From: Sarocladium kiliense
Taxonomy: Eukaryota > Ascomycota > Sordariomycetes > Hypocreales > Sarocladiaceae
Assembly: GCA_030734395.1 (NCBI GenBank)
Contig: JAUZTG010000029.1
Location: forward strand, 4,712,001 to 4,776,000
Length of the DNA stretch: 64,000 bases
Direction of reading: 5' to 3'
The translations under genes were made by a program, and so were the position numbers. Each line of letters starts with the position of its first letter. Position 1 is the stretch's first letter. The notes below the pieces were generated by a model, which did not search any database, was not told the DNA's origin, and saw only the letters and a program-made list of their open reading frames with translations. Shown here in pieces: positions 42,870-52,551 of the stretch.

Positions 42870-44493
42870 CTCATGTTGAAGTTGGCGTGAACGCCATGCG
42901 GGGGTGGTAAGGACACTGGCAGCGGGACAGACACGCACGCCTCAGCCTTGGTCCCCTTGTCTCGACCAAGAGGGGCAGTAGGGCTGGACGATCGTTGATC
43001 GAATATTCCTCCAGCATTCGACTGCACGCGAGTAGTGCAGCCCACGTTTGCCAGTTTGTCTGCAACAGCCGCAAAGAGGAGCTTTAGGACGCACACGACT
43101 CCTCTTTTTGGTAGGGCGCAACCCGAGGAGGCGGACCAGCTGTCACTTCAGACGACTTTTGTGTATAGAAAATGAAGAACCGGCGGAAAGATACACCGTC
43201 TGGGCTTGGAGGAGAATAATAACAAGGCACGCGATCATGGGGTGTTGGGAAGTGGACGTTAAACTATGAACAGGGCTCCTCCATCTATCAATGCTTGTGA
43301 TGCGCCACGTCATTGTTGAGTCCAGTCTATGAATCCACAGGCCGACTACTCAAACGGTAACGACATGCTGCTGCACGACTGGACAAGCCAGCACTGCGAG
43401 CGACCTTTTGCGAGCGAGACGGGCCCCGACAGCGAAGTCGGGCCTGCACATGTCGCAGTGCTAAGGCAAGGCATAGAGCCGCCTTGAGCCTTGGCTATTA
43501 GCTGGCGGCGCATGTCACCAGGCACCCATTCCACCTTCCGCTTCAGCCAACCAGGGTACTTCAAGCCAAGTCTAGGCCTGCGTGCGTCGTTTATTGCGGG
43601 CTTCCCCTGTCGGCGCCTATCCCGTTTGACGCGGGGGTCCGAAGACGTGGCTTATAGAACTGGGTCTTTGATCGGGCGCTGAAGCTTATCTTCGAAGTAT
43701 ACGGAGTAGGACATCTGAAAATCGACTTCATGTCTTGGGTAATTGATGGTTTCAAGCGAAGGAAGGTATCAAACATCATTCCGTTCCTCAAATGTCTCAG
43801 GGCACCATGTCGTGTTATTAATCACCAAACCTGGCGACGATCTTCGGGTGAACCACTCGCTATTGAGCTTCTGCAGATTGCAAACTGATCCCAAATTAAT
43901 CCCTTCCGGCATCCCTGCGACCGATGTGGCTCCCCAGAGCCAGGTCTTGGCCGCATATTGTGCCACCTTGCAGCACTGAAGCTTCATGGGATTGGAGGCT
44001 GCCTACAGATACCCTGGCCGAACTTGCCCAGCCACAACCCAAGGTGCATAGGTGTCGTTACCTCCTCCTGCAGGCTGAATTTACCCCTCGTCCAAGGTCA
44101 AACAGCCCAGGAGATACGCAGACAGAGCTGAAAACCGTGCCGTGTGTTGTGGAAGGGATTTGCACTAGATTCCCTGCCCTAGTCCGTAAGCATGGGCAAC
44201 ATCAAGCCGAGATGTAACCCTGCAACCCATTTCGGTTGCCAGTGCGAGAACCAGCCTGGGCGATAAATGTCTTTCAGCTTGCTGTCTTTGCGTTCAGGAG
44301 CCTCCCGTTCCAGGCGAAACGGAATGCCCGACCCTCGCCCCTCTCTGCCCGACTCTGGAAACATGAGCAGAAGCTTGATCGCGCAACGGAAGACGAGTCC
44401 AAGGCTCCCCGCATCGATAATCATCATCTCGGGGTTGCGGTAAGCTTCCTGAACATACGCGACAAGCGATAAATTCGCATCAGGAACAAGAAA
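42870..44493. other. Divergent intergenic region
   Basis: About 1.6 kb between the WD40-like gene (minus) and the amino-acid permease (plus). No supportable gene. A minus-strand frame at 43769-43987 begins MKLQCCKV and has a mildly protein-like sequence, but lacks a signal peptide or family match. The region should contain both promoters. Confidence 0.45.
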
Positions 44494-47073
44494 ATGGACT
44501 TCGATAAACCACAGTCAGTGTCGCCAATGGTCGTGCACGATGATGATTCGCATCCTTCGGATATTCGCCCAGATGCGGAAAACGACCATGTGATTGCAGA
44601 AGAGCCTCTCGCACCTCCAGGAGAGAAGCGGGAGCGTCGAGGCGATAGCCTCTGGTGAGTGCGAACGTCCAAGGCATTGGCTACTAGGGAACTAATCACC
44701 GAGACAAAGGCGAGTTCTCAATGAACGGCAAATCAATGTAAGTTATCCTGGAGAGGCCGAGACACATGAGGCCAGTGAAGGACGAACAGAAGCCACGAAA
44801 CTTACTCTTGTCCTCCAGATGATAGCGTTCTCGGGGTACGTTGCAGGCGTTATGCATGTCAGTCTCCACGGTCGCATCTGACTTACACTCTCATTTGGCG
44901 GTCTACAGAACGATCGGTAATGGTAGGAGGCAGCCCCAACACTACGCTCCCCCGCACTTGGGCGAAGACCTAGCAGATGGTGAACGATATGGCTAACTGT
45001 AGTGCTTTCAGGCCTCTTTTTGGGCAGTGGACGATCTATAGCCCGAGCTGGACCTGGCGGCGCGGTGATAGCCATCGCCATCATGGGCTCAGTGATCTCC
45101 AGCGTCATCTCCTGCGTCGGCGAAATGACAGCACTGATGCCTGTCAACGCCCCAATGATGGAATTCCCCCGCCGGTTCTTAGACCGGGGTGTTGGCTTTG
45201 CGGTGGGTTGGGTTTACTGGTCAGCGACGCCGATACCCTTGGCTGCGTTGGCACACCAATTGACAAAATGGATGCAGGTTTGCTTATGCGATATTGGCGG
45301 CCGACCAACTGGTTGCCGTCTCGAATACGATCAAAGTAAGTGAATCGAATATGCTACGGGTTGACGTGGGTTGGGGAAAATATACCAGAAACGAGGCCTC
45401 TGACGAGAAACGCAGTTCCGCTACGATGATGGCACGACTTTTCTGAGCTGGCCAACAGGCGAAGCTGTTGATAATGCCATCTGGATATCGGTCTTTTTAG
45501 TGTTGGTCGTCATCGTCAATCTCTTCCCAGTGAAGGTCTTCGGTGAACTTGAGTATGTCTTTGGCAGCATCAAGCTCACATTCATCGTGATGCTTATTGT
45601 CTTGATGCTCATCCTGGACAACATGCAACGTAAGAGATCATGCATGCGACGGTGAATCCGTACTGACATAAAATAGCTGGGCCGAATGCATACTATGATG
45701 AAGCACCGGGCACTAAGTGTAAGTAAGCTGCCAGGCAATTGGGCCTTAACAAGACTCTGTGCTGACTTGTGAGAAGACTGGAACAAGCCGTGGTCATTCT
45801 TTCGAAACGAGTACCAGGTGCGCGATGAGCATCGCGCTTTGCAACGAGAAATCGACGGCTCTGTTGGCACATTGATTGGTGTCTGGTACGGAGATCATCA
45901 CCCTCCAATGCTGTTGACCATGACTGATATGTCCTAGGACTACATTTATCAATGTTCTATTCTCCTTCGTCGGAATGGACATCGTCGCTGCAACAGCCGC
46001 CGAGAGTCGCGCCCTTGCTGATGCAGAGTCCATGAAGATGGCAGCGCGAAAGATTTGCATCCGCATTCTCACCCTTTACACGCTCGCAGTTATGACCGCC
46101 TCGTTCCTCGTCCCATACGACCACCCTTTCATCAACGGAGAAGGCCAGTCTCTCGGTTCGCATTCAGTCTTCATCATTGCTGCGGTCGAGGCCGGCCTAC
46201 CCACAATGGCACACTTCTTCAATGCCATGTTCGTGTTCTCAAGCGTGACATGTGCCATCAATTCGCTTTACATTGCCAGTCGAGTCCTACACACCCTAGC
46301 ACTGAGGGGCCAGACTGGACCGGAGTTCATCACGAGGCGCTTGAGAGCATGCCGATCTGGAGTACCCGTCCGAGCCGTTTTCGCCACTGCGCTTCTCATG
46401 ATGATCGGCTACCTGGGTCGCGCTGGCTCACCAGGAGCTGTAAGTGACCTCTTCACCCCCAAAGACACACTTCCCTTTCTTTTTAAGGCTTTGCTAACAC
46501 CCACCAGCGCCTGGAAGAGCTTGCAAATAACTGTACTGTTTCGTGTCTGATCGTATACGGCACCATTTGCGCCACTTATCTCTCTTTCTTCCAGACGTGA
46601 GTTAGCATCATAGCCGTATGGATGACCGGAGTTGACAAGCTTCTAGACTTGAAGACGCACAGCTTTACGGAAACACATCCGAAGCACAAGCGGCGAGTTA
46701 CGATCGAAACCATCCTCAGTACCCATACAAGTCACACGGCCAGTGGCTCAAGGCTGCATGGGGCCTATTCGCCTGTGTGGTTCTGATTCTCTTCAATGGC
46801 ATCTCTGCATTCCTTGAAAGACCATTCAACGTGCGGAGATTCATCTCCGCGTATATCACGGTGCCCATCTTTTTGCTTCTGATAATCGGGTACAAGATTC
46901 GACGGCACGGTTTCCGACTCTCGGAATGGGGCCCCGAAAGATCCTGCGATCTAAGTGGCACTGTTCAGGTGTCAAATGCCAAACGGAGAGGCAGACTTGA
47001 GTTACCAGACGAAGGATTCTCGAGGCAGAACTGGTTCACATTCGTTCATTGGGTTTGGGTTTGGATAAAGTGA
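44494..47073 (+). CDS. Amino-acid permease (APC superfamily, fungal AAT/YAT family)
   Basis: A plasma-membrane proton/amino-acid symporter with about 12 membrane segments. Twelve exons were rebuilt: 44494-44654, 44710-44737, 44819-44835, 44909-44922, 45012-45219, 45278-45335, 45416-45629, 45677-45718, 45777-45885, 45938-46439, 46508-46596 and 46647-47073, giving 622 residues. Two are micro-exons of 17 and 14 nt. Joining them yields INMIAFSGTIGNGLFLGSG, the TM1 substrate-binding motif of the family, followed by GGAVIAIAIMGSV. Later hallmarks are PRRFLDRGVGFAVGWVYW, FFRNEYQ, FSFVGMDIVAATAAESR and FNAMFVFSSVTCAINSLYIASR. Both ends are cytosolic. Substrate range cannot be told. It is convergent with an MFS gene 157 bp away. 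Confidence 0.9.
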
Positions 47074-47230
47074 AATCGCCAAGCGACTAATAAATGGTAT
47101 CCTGAAGGTACTCCGTAATTTCATTTCTTGGACACTTACTCTAAGCTCGTCCAGGCATACAGGGCTCATAGAATCAATCTGTCTATGTAATTGCAGAAGC
47201 GTTGACACCAAAGACTGGCGCCTCCTTTCA

Positions 47231-49024
47231 TCAGAAAGAAGATCTTGCCTTTTCCCTCATCCTAGCCCCAAACCGCCAGAGCACCCAAGCGCCCGGCACG
47301 CTTATTACCGCCACGATCCCGGCTACCAGTGTGTTGCCCCATCCGTATCCTAGAGCGCTATAGAGAGCTGGCGTGAACAGCGGAAAGAGGAACGCAGTCA
47401 AACTGCTCAGAAACTGTGATGCTGCTATGGCAGAAGAGACGTGATCTGGATACGCATCAACGAGATACGCTGTTCGCGGCATCCCAGCAACTTGGAGACC
47501 CACGGCAGCCAGGAAGACGCCCAAGTCAACAGCAAACCAATGCACCTCATATCTAGCGCTCCAACCATAAAGCAACAAGCCGATGCATGGAGTGAGGGAG
47601 GTCCATAAGGCAAGGGGCATTCTGGTGTCTTCCGGTCGAAGTTCAACATCAGGATGAGAGTCGGAGGCACGGTCCGGAGGGGATGGATTCTGAATACGAC
47701 GCTTCTCACGTGCGTACAGCCAGTCCATCAACGGTCCACAGAGCTGCGCGGCGACAAGCTCGCCCAGTGCAGCGGCGAGATAGTGTAGGCCAGATGTCGT
47801 GGTCGAGGTGTCATACACATCTGTAATAAGGGCAGCGAGAGAGGTGAGAATTATGTACAGCGTACCATATCCCACTGCCATGCTGAGGCCACAGATCTGA
47901 ACCACTGGATGCAGGAGCAAGAGGCGTAGTGGTCGACTGAGAGCGTGTAAGATATATCTATATTTTGCCATGGTTACCTTACTTCTCCGTGGAGGAAACC
48001 AGGATGAACAAGAGACATTCTGAAATAACTGCTGCTGCCCCTTCTCGTGAAGTGTCGTGTAACGTTCGTCGTTGAGCTCCTTGCGCAGACGAGCCGCCTG
48101 ATGGGCGAGAATGGTGGGCGCATACGTCTCGCGGAAGAATAGAACAAAGATGGCGGCAAGGAAAGCTTGGAAGATAGATGTGGCGTAGAAGATCCAGCGC
48201 CAGGAGAGGTGGTCTACCATGACGCCGCCAATGACGGGACCTATGTCACAGATTAGCCAGGAGAACAAGATAGAAGAGATCGTTAGTTACTCAACCCATT
48301 TATGGGTAGACTGGATCCAATGCAACGGCTACATGATGGCTTATCACTTACCTGCAGCAGCTCCAACTAGAGGGATCACAGAGTAATAGCCCAGTGACTT
48401 GCCTCTCTGCTCTGGGGTCCAAATGTCACCCAGCACCCCATTCCCAACCGCGTATGCTGCTGATGCCGCAAACCCAGCCAAGAACCGCGAGGCCATTAGC
48501 ACACCCTTGTTGGGAGCGAGACCACAAGTGAGGTTCCAAGCCAAGAACCAGAGGTTAGTTGCGTGCAGAACTACGCTCCGGCCGTACAGCTCGCTTAGAG
48601 GGCTAATAAGCAGGGGGCCGAGCGCTGTGGCGAGGAGGTAGATTGACATGCTCATCGCCGCCTCAACCGGGGAAAGGGTGAGGGAAGCAGTAATGGCTGG
48701 CAACGCCGGCGCGGGAAGAGTCGATATGAGGATCCTCGTGAAGGATGTGAGGGAGACGAGGGTGGTGAGAAGGTACTTCCGAATGCTGGGTAGAGACTTA
48801 GGGTCTAGATGAGAGGCTGAAGGATGAGCAAATGTGACGATATAGGGGTCATTGGTCTCTCTATCCTGCGCATCCTCCTGTTCAAGGTGCCTTTCGAATT
48901 TCTGGTCCTGGAAAAGATGAGCAGCCTCCGCCGTGGGTTGACTAGGTGCAGTTGACATGTTGATGCTCATGTTTGGGATGCCCAGCTGAAGCCCGGCTTC
49001 GTTTGTTGTGTTAGGTGGGACCAT
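47231..49024 (-). CDS. MFS drug:H+ antiporter-like transporter (DHA1 type)
   Basis: A 12-helix exporter-like transporter. Two minus-strand exons, 48352-49024 and 47231-48240, flank a 111-bp intron (GTAAGT donor, GGCTAATC branch, ACATAG acceptor) that falls in motif C and restores LVGAAAGPVIGGVMVDHLSWRWIF. Total 560 residues. DHA1 signatures are PLSELYGRSVV (motif A), ASRFLAGFAASAAYAVGNGVLGDIW, and EQRGKSLGYYS. The central loop is long, hydrophilic and basic. The start is ambiguous: Met at 49024 or at 48970; both leave a long soluble N-tail. Its divergent neighbour is an amidohydrolase, and the shared promoter holds a GATA inverted repeat, which hints at common nitrogen control. The substrate is unknown. 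Confidence 0.9.
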
Positions 49025-49123
49025 ATTCGATCATTATACGCATCAGAAGTCCACAAAGGGAGGTGCAGTGGGATTGGGCCTCGGAGCGGTCGGGCAAACA
49101 TTGTTGAAGGGCATTGTTGAGGA

Positions 49124-49130
49124 ATATATA
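49124..49130 (-). promoter_or_regulatory. TATA box of the MFS transporter
   Basis: TATATAT on the minus strand about 100 bp upstream of the MFS start at 49024. The spacing fits a standard fungal TATA promoter and favours the longer protein start. Confidence 0.5.
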
Positions 49131-49493
49131 CTATTCTTCTCAATCAACATGGAGTGCCGAGAACCGAGCGCCGAGGTGTCTAACTTGTAAGGCCGTCAAT
49201 CCTACCTCGCATGTACCGTATTCTATACCAAGACTATCGACTCGTGGGATCTTTTGTAGATCACTTTCTTCTTGCATTGCCTTCTCTGCGTGCTCAACTG
49301 GGATCGAAAAGTCCTTGTTGGGCGTTCGTTCATGTATCATACGTCGCATCGTGAATGGACACTGGCAGAGACGGCACGGCCGTTCACAATGCTCAGAAGC
49401 ACTGTGAATATACTCTCTCAGCTAATCTGGGCATCCTCCGAACACTAAGAGCGCTAGCGGGACGGGGGGTTGGCCGTATTCCGGTCGTTCTGC

Positions 49494-49546
49494 TTATCAG
49501 ATCCGAACATTGCGCAGGGGAGGCGGGGGGAGCCCGGATCTGATAA
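49494..49546. promoter_or_regulatory. Inverted repeat with paired GATA-factor sites
   Basis: TTATCAGATCCG at 49494-49505 is repeated as its exact reverse complement CGGATCTGATAA at 49535-49546, with a 29-bp GC-rich spacer. Each arm carries TGATAA, a match to the HGATAR site of fungal GATA factors such as AreA/NIT2. It lies about 470 bp upstream of the MFS start and 560-670 bp upstream of the amidohydrolase starts. Paired GATA sites are the form these activators prefer. Function is inferred; a transposon-footprint origin of the repeat is an alternative. Confidence 0.5.
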
Positions 49547-50103
49547 CGAGCAAGCCCGGCACATGAATGCAGTGTGCATTCGTGCCATGGCCAACTCTTA
49601 CCCGTATTTCTACCCGTGAATCCTGCAGAGTACTGAGCGAGCCCTTTCATCGTGCACCGGCCTCGCAATCCTAGTGCTGACATACAAGTCAGCCTGCTGA
49701 GATCAGCGAACAGTCCGGTCGGACTTCCAATAGCCTTGCCATCTACGATGTGGAAGCACCGTGTCGAGTTCCAGCTTAATGAACTGTCTTAAAAAGCACC
49801 TTGTGTTTCTTGAGAAGCATTGAGGCAGTCATCCTGGGCTACAGACCCAATGCAGAGCATATTTTCGAGCACATGAGGCACTGCCCTGCGCCCGGAAATG
49901 ACTTCGTCCGGTATTACCGCAATGATTATGCATCGAGAAGGTGACAAGGGCTGGAGAGAGAAAAGGTCCTGATAGCAAGGGACTTTTGATAGCTCATCGC
50001 GATTTGGTGCTGGGGTCACCCCGCTCACCGGCAACTCAACGCCGAGAGTCCTACAAAAGCGCTGAAGACCTGAGTACTGTTTTCGTCGTCATCCAAGTTT
50101 CAA

Positions 50104-51621
50104 TTGTTTCCGAAAATACGAATCAGATCCGTGACGAGAATGACGCGACGAATCATTGTGCCGCAAGAGCACCTCTCGTCATCTGACGATGGTGGTCGCA
50201 ATGCTTCACCAATGCCAAACAGCTATCGGCCGAGTGTCTACTCGGTAAGCCTGGGGGCAAGGCTAATACGCGAAGCCAAAGACGATGATAAGGTTCCCTC
50301 AAGTGGCATTGAGGTATCGAAGAAGCTTGTGTATACGTTGGTCTATGCTGATCTTCTTATCCCCGGCGACGGTGAGCCATTGAGCAATGCTGCTCTCGTG
50401 TCAGAGGGCAAGCTCATTGTTTGGGTTGGAGACAAAGATGAGCTGCCGAAGAAGTACATCGACAAGGCTCGCAGGACATACGAGGTCCCCTACCTTATGC
50501 CCGGACTTTGGGATGTTCATATTCATTTCGGGGGCGACTCTGAGGAAGAGGAGGCTATGCCTGCCTATCTGGGCTTTATTGCTGGTCATCCTGCGTCAGC
50601 TGGTGCAAGACTGGCTCGGGCATGCTGGGAGAGTCTGCAATGGGGCTACACCTCTGTCCGCGATGTAGCTGGATACGGATGCGAGATTGCCAAAGCAATC
50701 GAGGATGGAACCATTGTTGGACCCAATATCTATAGCTCTGGCGGCTGTCTCAGCCAATTGGCTGGGCATGGCGACGTGTTCAGCTTGCCGGCGGGCGATG
50801 TCCTCCAGAACCTCGGCATCAGCAACATTCGATCTGGTCATTTCGGCACAACCATGTCTGTCATATGCGATGGCCCTGACGAATGTCGTCGAGCAGTGCG
50901 CCTCCAGATTCGACGCGGTGCCAAGTGCATCAAGGTCCTTGCGAGTGGAGGAGTCCTTTCAAGCGACGACAACCCGCTCTACGCTCAATTCAGCCCAGCT
51001 GAACTAGAAGCTATCGTAGATGAAGCGACTCGTATGGAGCGATCAGTTGCAGCGCATGTTCATGGGAAGCCAGGGATCATTGCTGCTGTCAAGGCTGGAG
51101 TTACCACCGTCGAACACGTGTCCTTTGCCGATGAGGAATGCATTGACCTGATCAAGGAGAAAGGCACAATCTACGTTGCGACGCGTTGTATCGTCAAGGA
51201 ATTACTTGACACCGGAGGCAAGGGGATGCCCAAGAAGATTTGGGAGAAGGCCAAGCTTTGCGGCAGCAACCACGATAAGGCATACAAGCTGGCTGTTGCT
51301 GCAGGATGCACCATCGCACTTGGTACGGACTCTCCACCAGGATACTCAAAGATGGCTACGGAGATCGAGTATGCAGTCGAAGCTGGCTTGTCGAATTTGG
51401 AAGCGCTCAAGGCAGCCACGGCGAATGGTGTCTTGACTGTCAAGGGCCAGGTTCCTCAAACTGGTCAGTTGAAGGTGGGATATGAGGCAGATTTCATCGG
51501 CCTTCTTCAGAACCCAGTCGAGAATGTGAAGATCCTGCAGTGTCAGGAGAACATTAAATGGGTTTGGAAGGGAGGGCAGATCTTCAAAGGACCTGGAGTT
51601 GGTCCTTGGGGAGGAGACTGA
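50104..51621 (+). CDS. Binuclear amidohydrolase (ochratoxinase/imidazolonepropionase-like)
   Basis: A zinc-dependent hydrolase that should cleave an amide or peptide-like bond. One exon encodes 505 residues from the first Met; starts at 50140 or 50212 (MPNSYRPS) are also possible. No signal peptide is evident. The full ligand set of a subtype I amidohydrolase is visible: His139 and His141 (DVHIHF), Lys277 (the carboxylated Lys in AKCIKVLASGG), His318 (AAHVHG), His338 (TVEHV) and Asp409 (LGTDSPP). The spacing from Lys to Asp (41, 20 and 71 residues) equals what I recall for Aspergillus niger ochratoxinase, so that relationship is likely. Bacterial Xaa-Pro dipeptidase-like members share it, so the substrate stays open. 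Confidence 0.9.
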   Translation: MFPKIRIRSVTRMTRRIIVPQEHLSSSDDGGRNASPMPNSYRPSVYSVSLGARLIREAKDDDKVPSSGIEVSKKLVYTLVYADLLIPGDGEPLSNAALVSEGKLIVWVGDKDELPKKYIDKARRTYEVPYLMPGLWDVHIHFGGDSEEEEAMPAYLGFIAGHPASAGARLARACWESLQWGYTSVRDVAGYGCEIAKAIEDGTIVGPNIYSSGGCLSQLAGHGDVFSLPAGDVLQNLGISNIRSGHFGTTMSVICDGPDECRRAVRLQIRRGAKCIKVLASGGVLSSDDNPLYAQFSPAELEAIVDEATRMERSVAAHVHGKPGIIAAVKAGVTTVEHVSFADEECIDLIKEKGTIYVATRCIVKELLDTGGKGMPKKIWEKAKLCGSNHDKAYKLAVAAGCTIALGTDSPPGYSKMATEIEYAVEAGLSNLEALKAATANGVLTVKGQVPQTGQLKVGYEADFIGLLQNPVENVKILQCQENIKWVWKGGQIFKGPGVGPWGGD

Positions 51622-52551
51622 GGAACGTCTATTGGCCCTTAGGACGTCGTTTTGGGTGTCGTAAGCGAGCACAGAGTTCCTCGAGAATTGACACACTTTT
51701 GCCGGATCAAGTTGAGTTCTGAAGCGGAGATGTTGGTTGTTGGGGATAAGATAAGGCTGCTTTTGTGACTCACCTTGAAGCTCGTTTACCTTTAACTCGC
51801 ATGTTCTGCAAGACATTTACCCCGCCCTGTACGCGCGCCAAATGGACGTCAATCGGAAGATGGCGAGAGTGGGCTCAGGGGAGCCTGTCTGCTAATTGGG
51901 CGGCTGAAGGCTTTGAGAGTCAAGGTTGTAGGCACCTTTCCAGGCTGCCTCCCAGTGTAAGCTACCAACCGGACTTGTCCATGAGGCGCGCTTCAGGTTG
52001 CCGTTCATCGCCAGAAGAATCCGAAAAGAGATGAGTCACTTGGAGAACCGACGCTTTATTTACTTGCCGTCTTCTCAATGAACAGGATCGGACAGAGTTC
52101 GCTTGGTAGGCACCGCAGCGACTGGAAAGATCTGAAGGCAACCCGTGGTGTGTGCGCCGCCACCAGGCAGACCTGAGGATCTTCCAGGTAGTTGGCTGTC
52201 CCGTTGGATGCCTACAGGATCTTGGCATCGTGGACGCGGGGCCGACCAACAGCAGTTGGATTGGGACCACGCCGCGTTGTATAAGAGGTGTCGCTCATCC
52301 CCTTCAGGCTCAACTTTGTGGTTACGAACACAACTTTACCAACATCTGGTTTAAAGACCCACGCCCTACAGGAACCTTCGACTTGTTCTCTGCTGCCTTT
52401 GACCTGCGACGTGAGCTCTCGATCTGCCGGCAGTCGACCTTCTGTTCGCGACTGAACACAGTCCTCTTTGCTACTCGTAGCACCAGCCGACGACACCGAC
52501 TACCATCGACTACCACCCATTACTCACCACCAAGCTCGGCAGTACACCAAA
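51622..52551. other. Intergenic region upstream of the VIT/vWA gene
   Basis: About 930 bp. No gene is supported. The last 200 bp before 52552 are C/A/T-rich and ATG-poor, as in a 5' leader; an in-frame Met-like start 84 nt upstream lacks domain support. Confidence 0.5.

Larger units (their letters stand above)
49025..50103. other. Shared divergent promoter region of the MFS and amidohydrolase genes
   Basis: About 1.1 kb with no supported gene. It contains the MFS TATA box and, near the centre, a perfect 12-bp inverted repeat carrying two GATA elements. Frames on both strands are short and random-looking. Confidence 0.5.

Noticed and set aside
43769..43987. 72-codon minus frame starting MKLQCCKV
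   Set aside because: No signal peptide cleavage pattern, splice partner or recognisable family; left as noncoding.
47930..47990. A possible second intron in the MFS gene (GTAAGG donor, CTCAG acceptor)
   Set aside because: Its 46-bp length would break the frame joining the two halves of the transporter; the unspliced frame is continuous.
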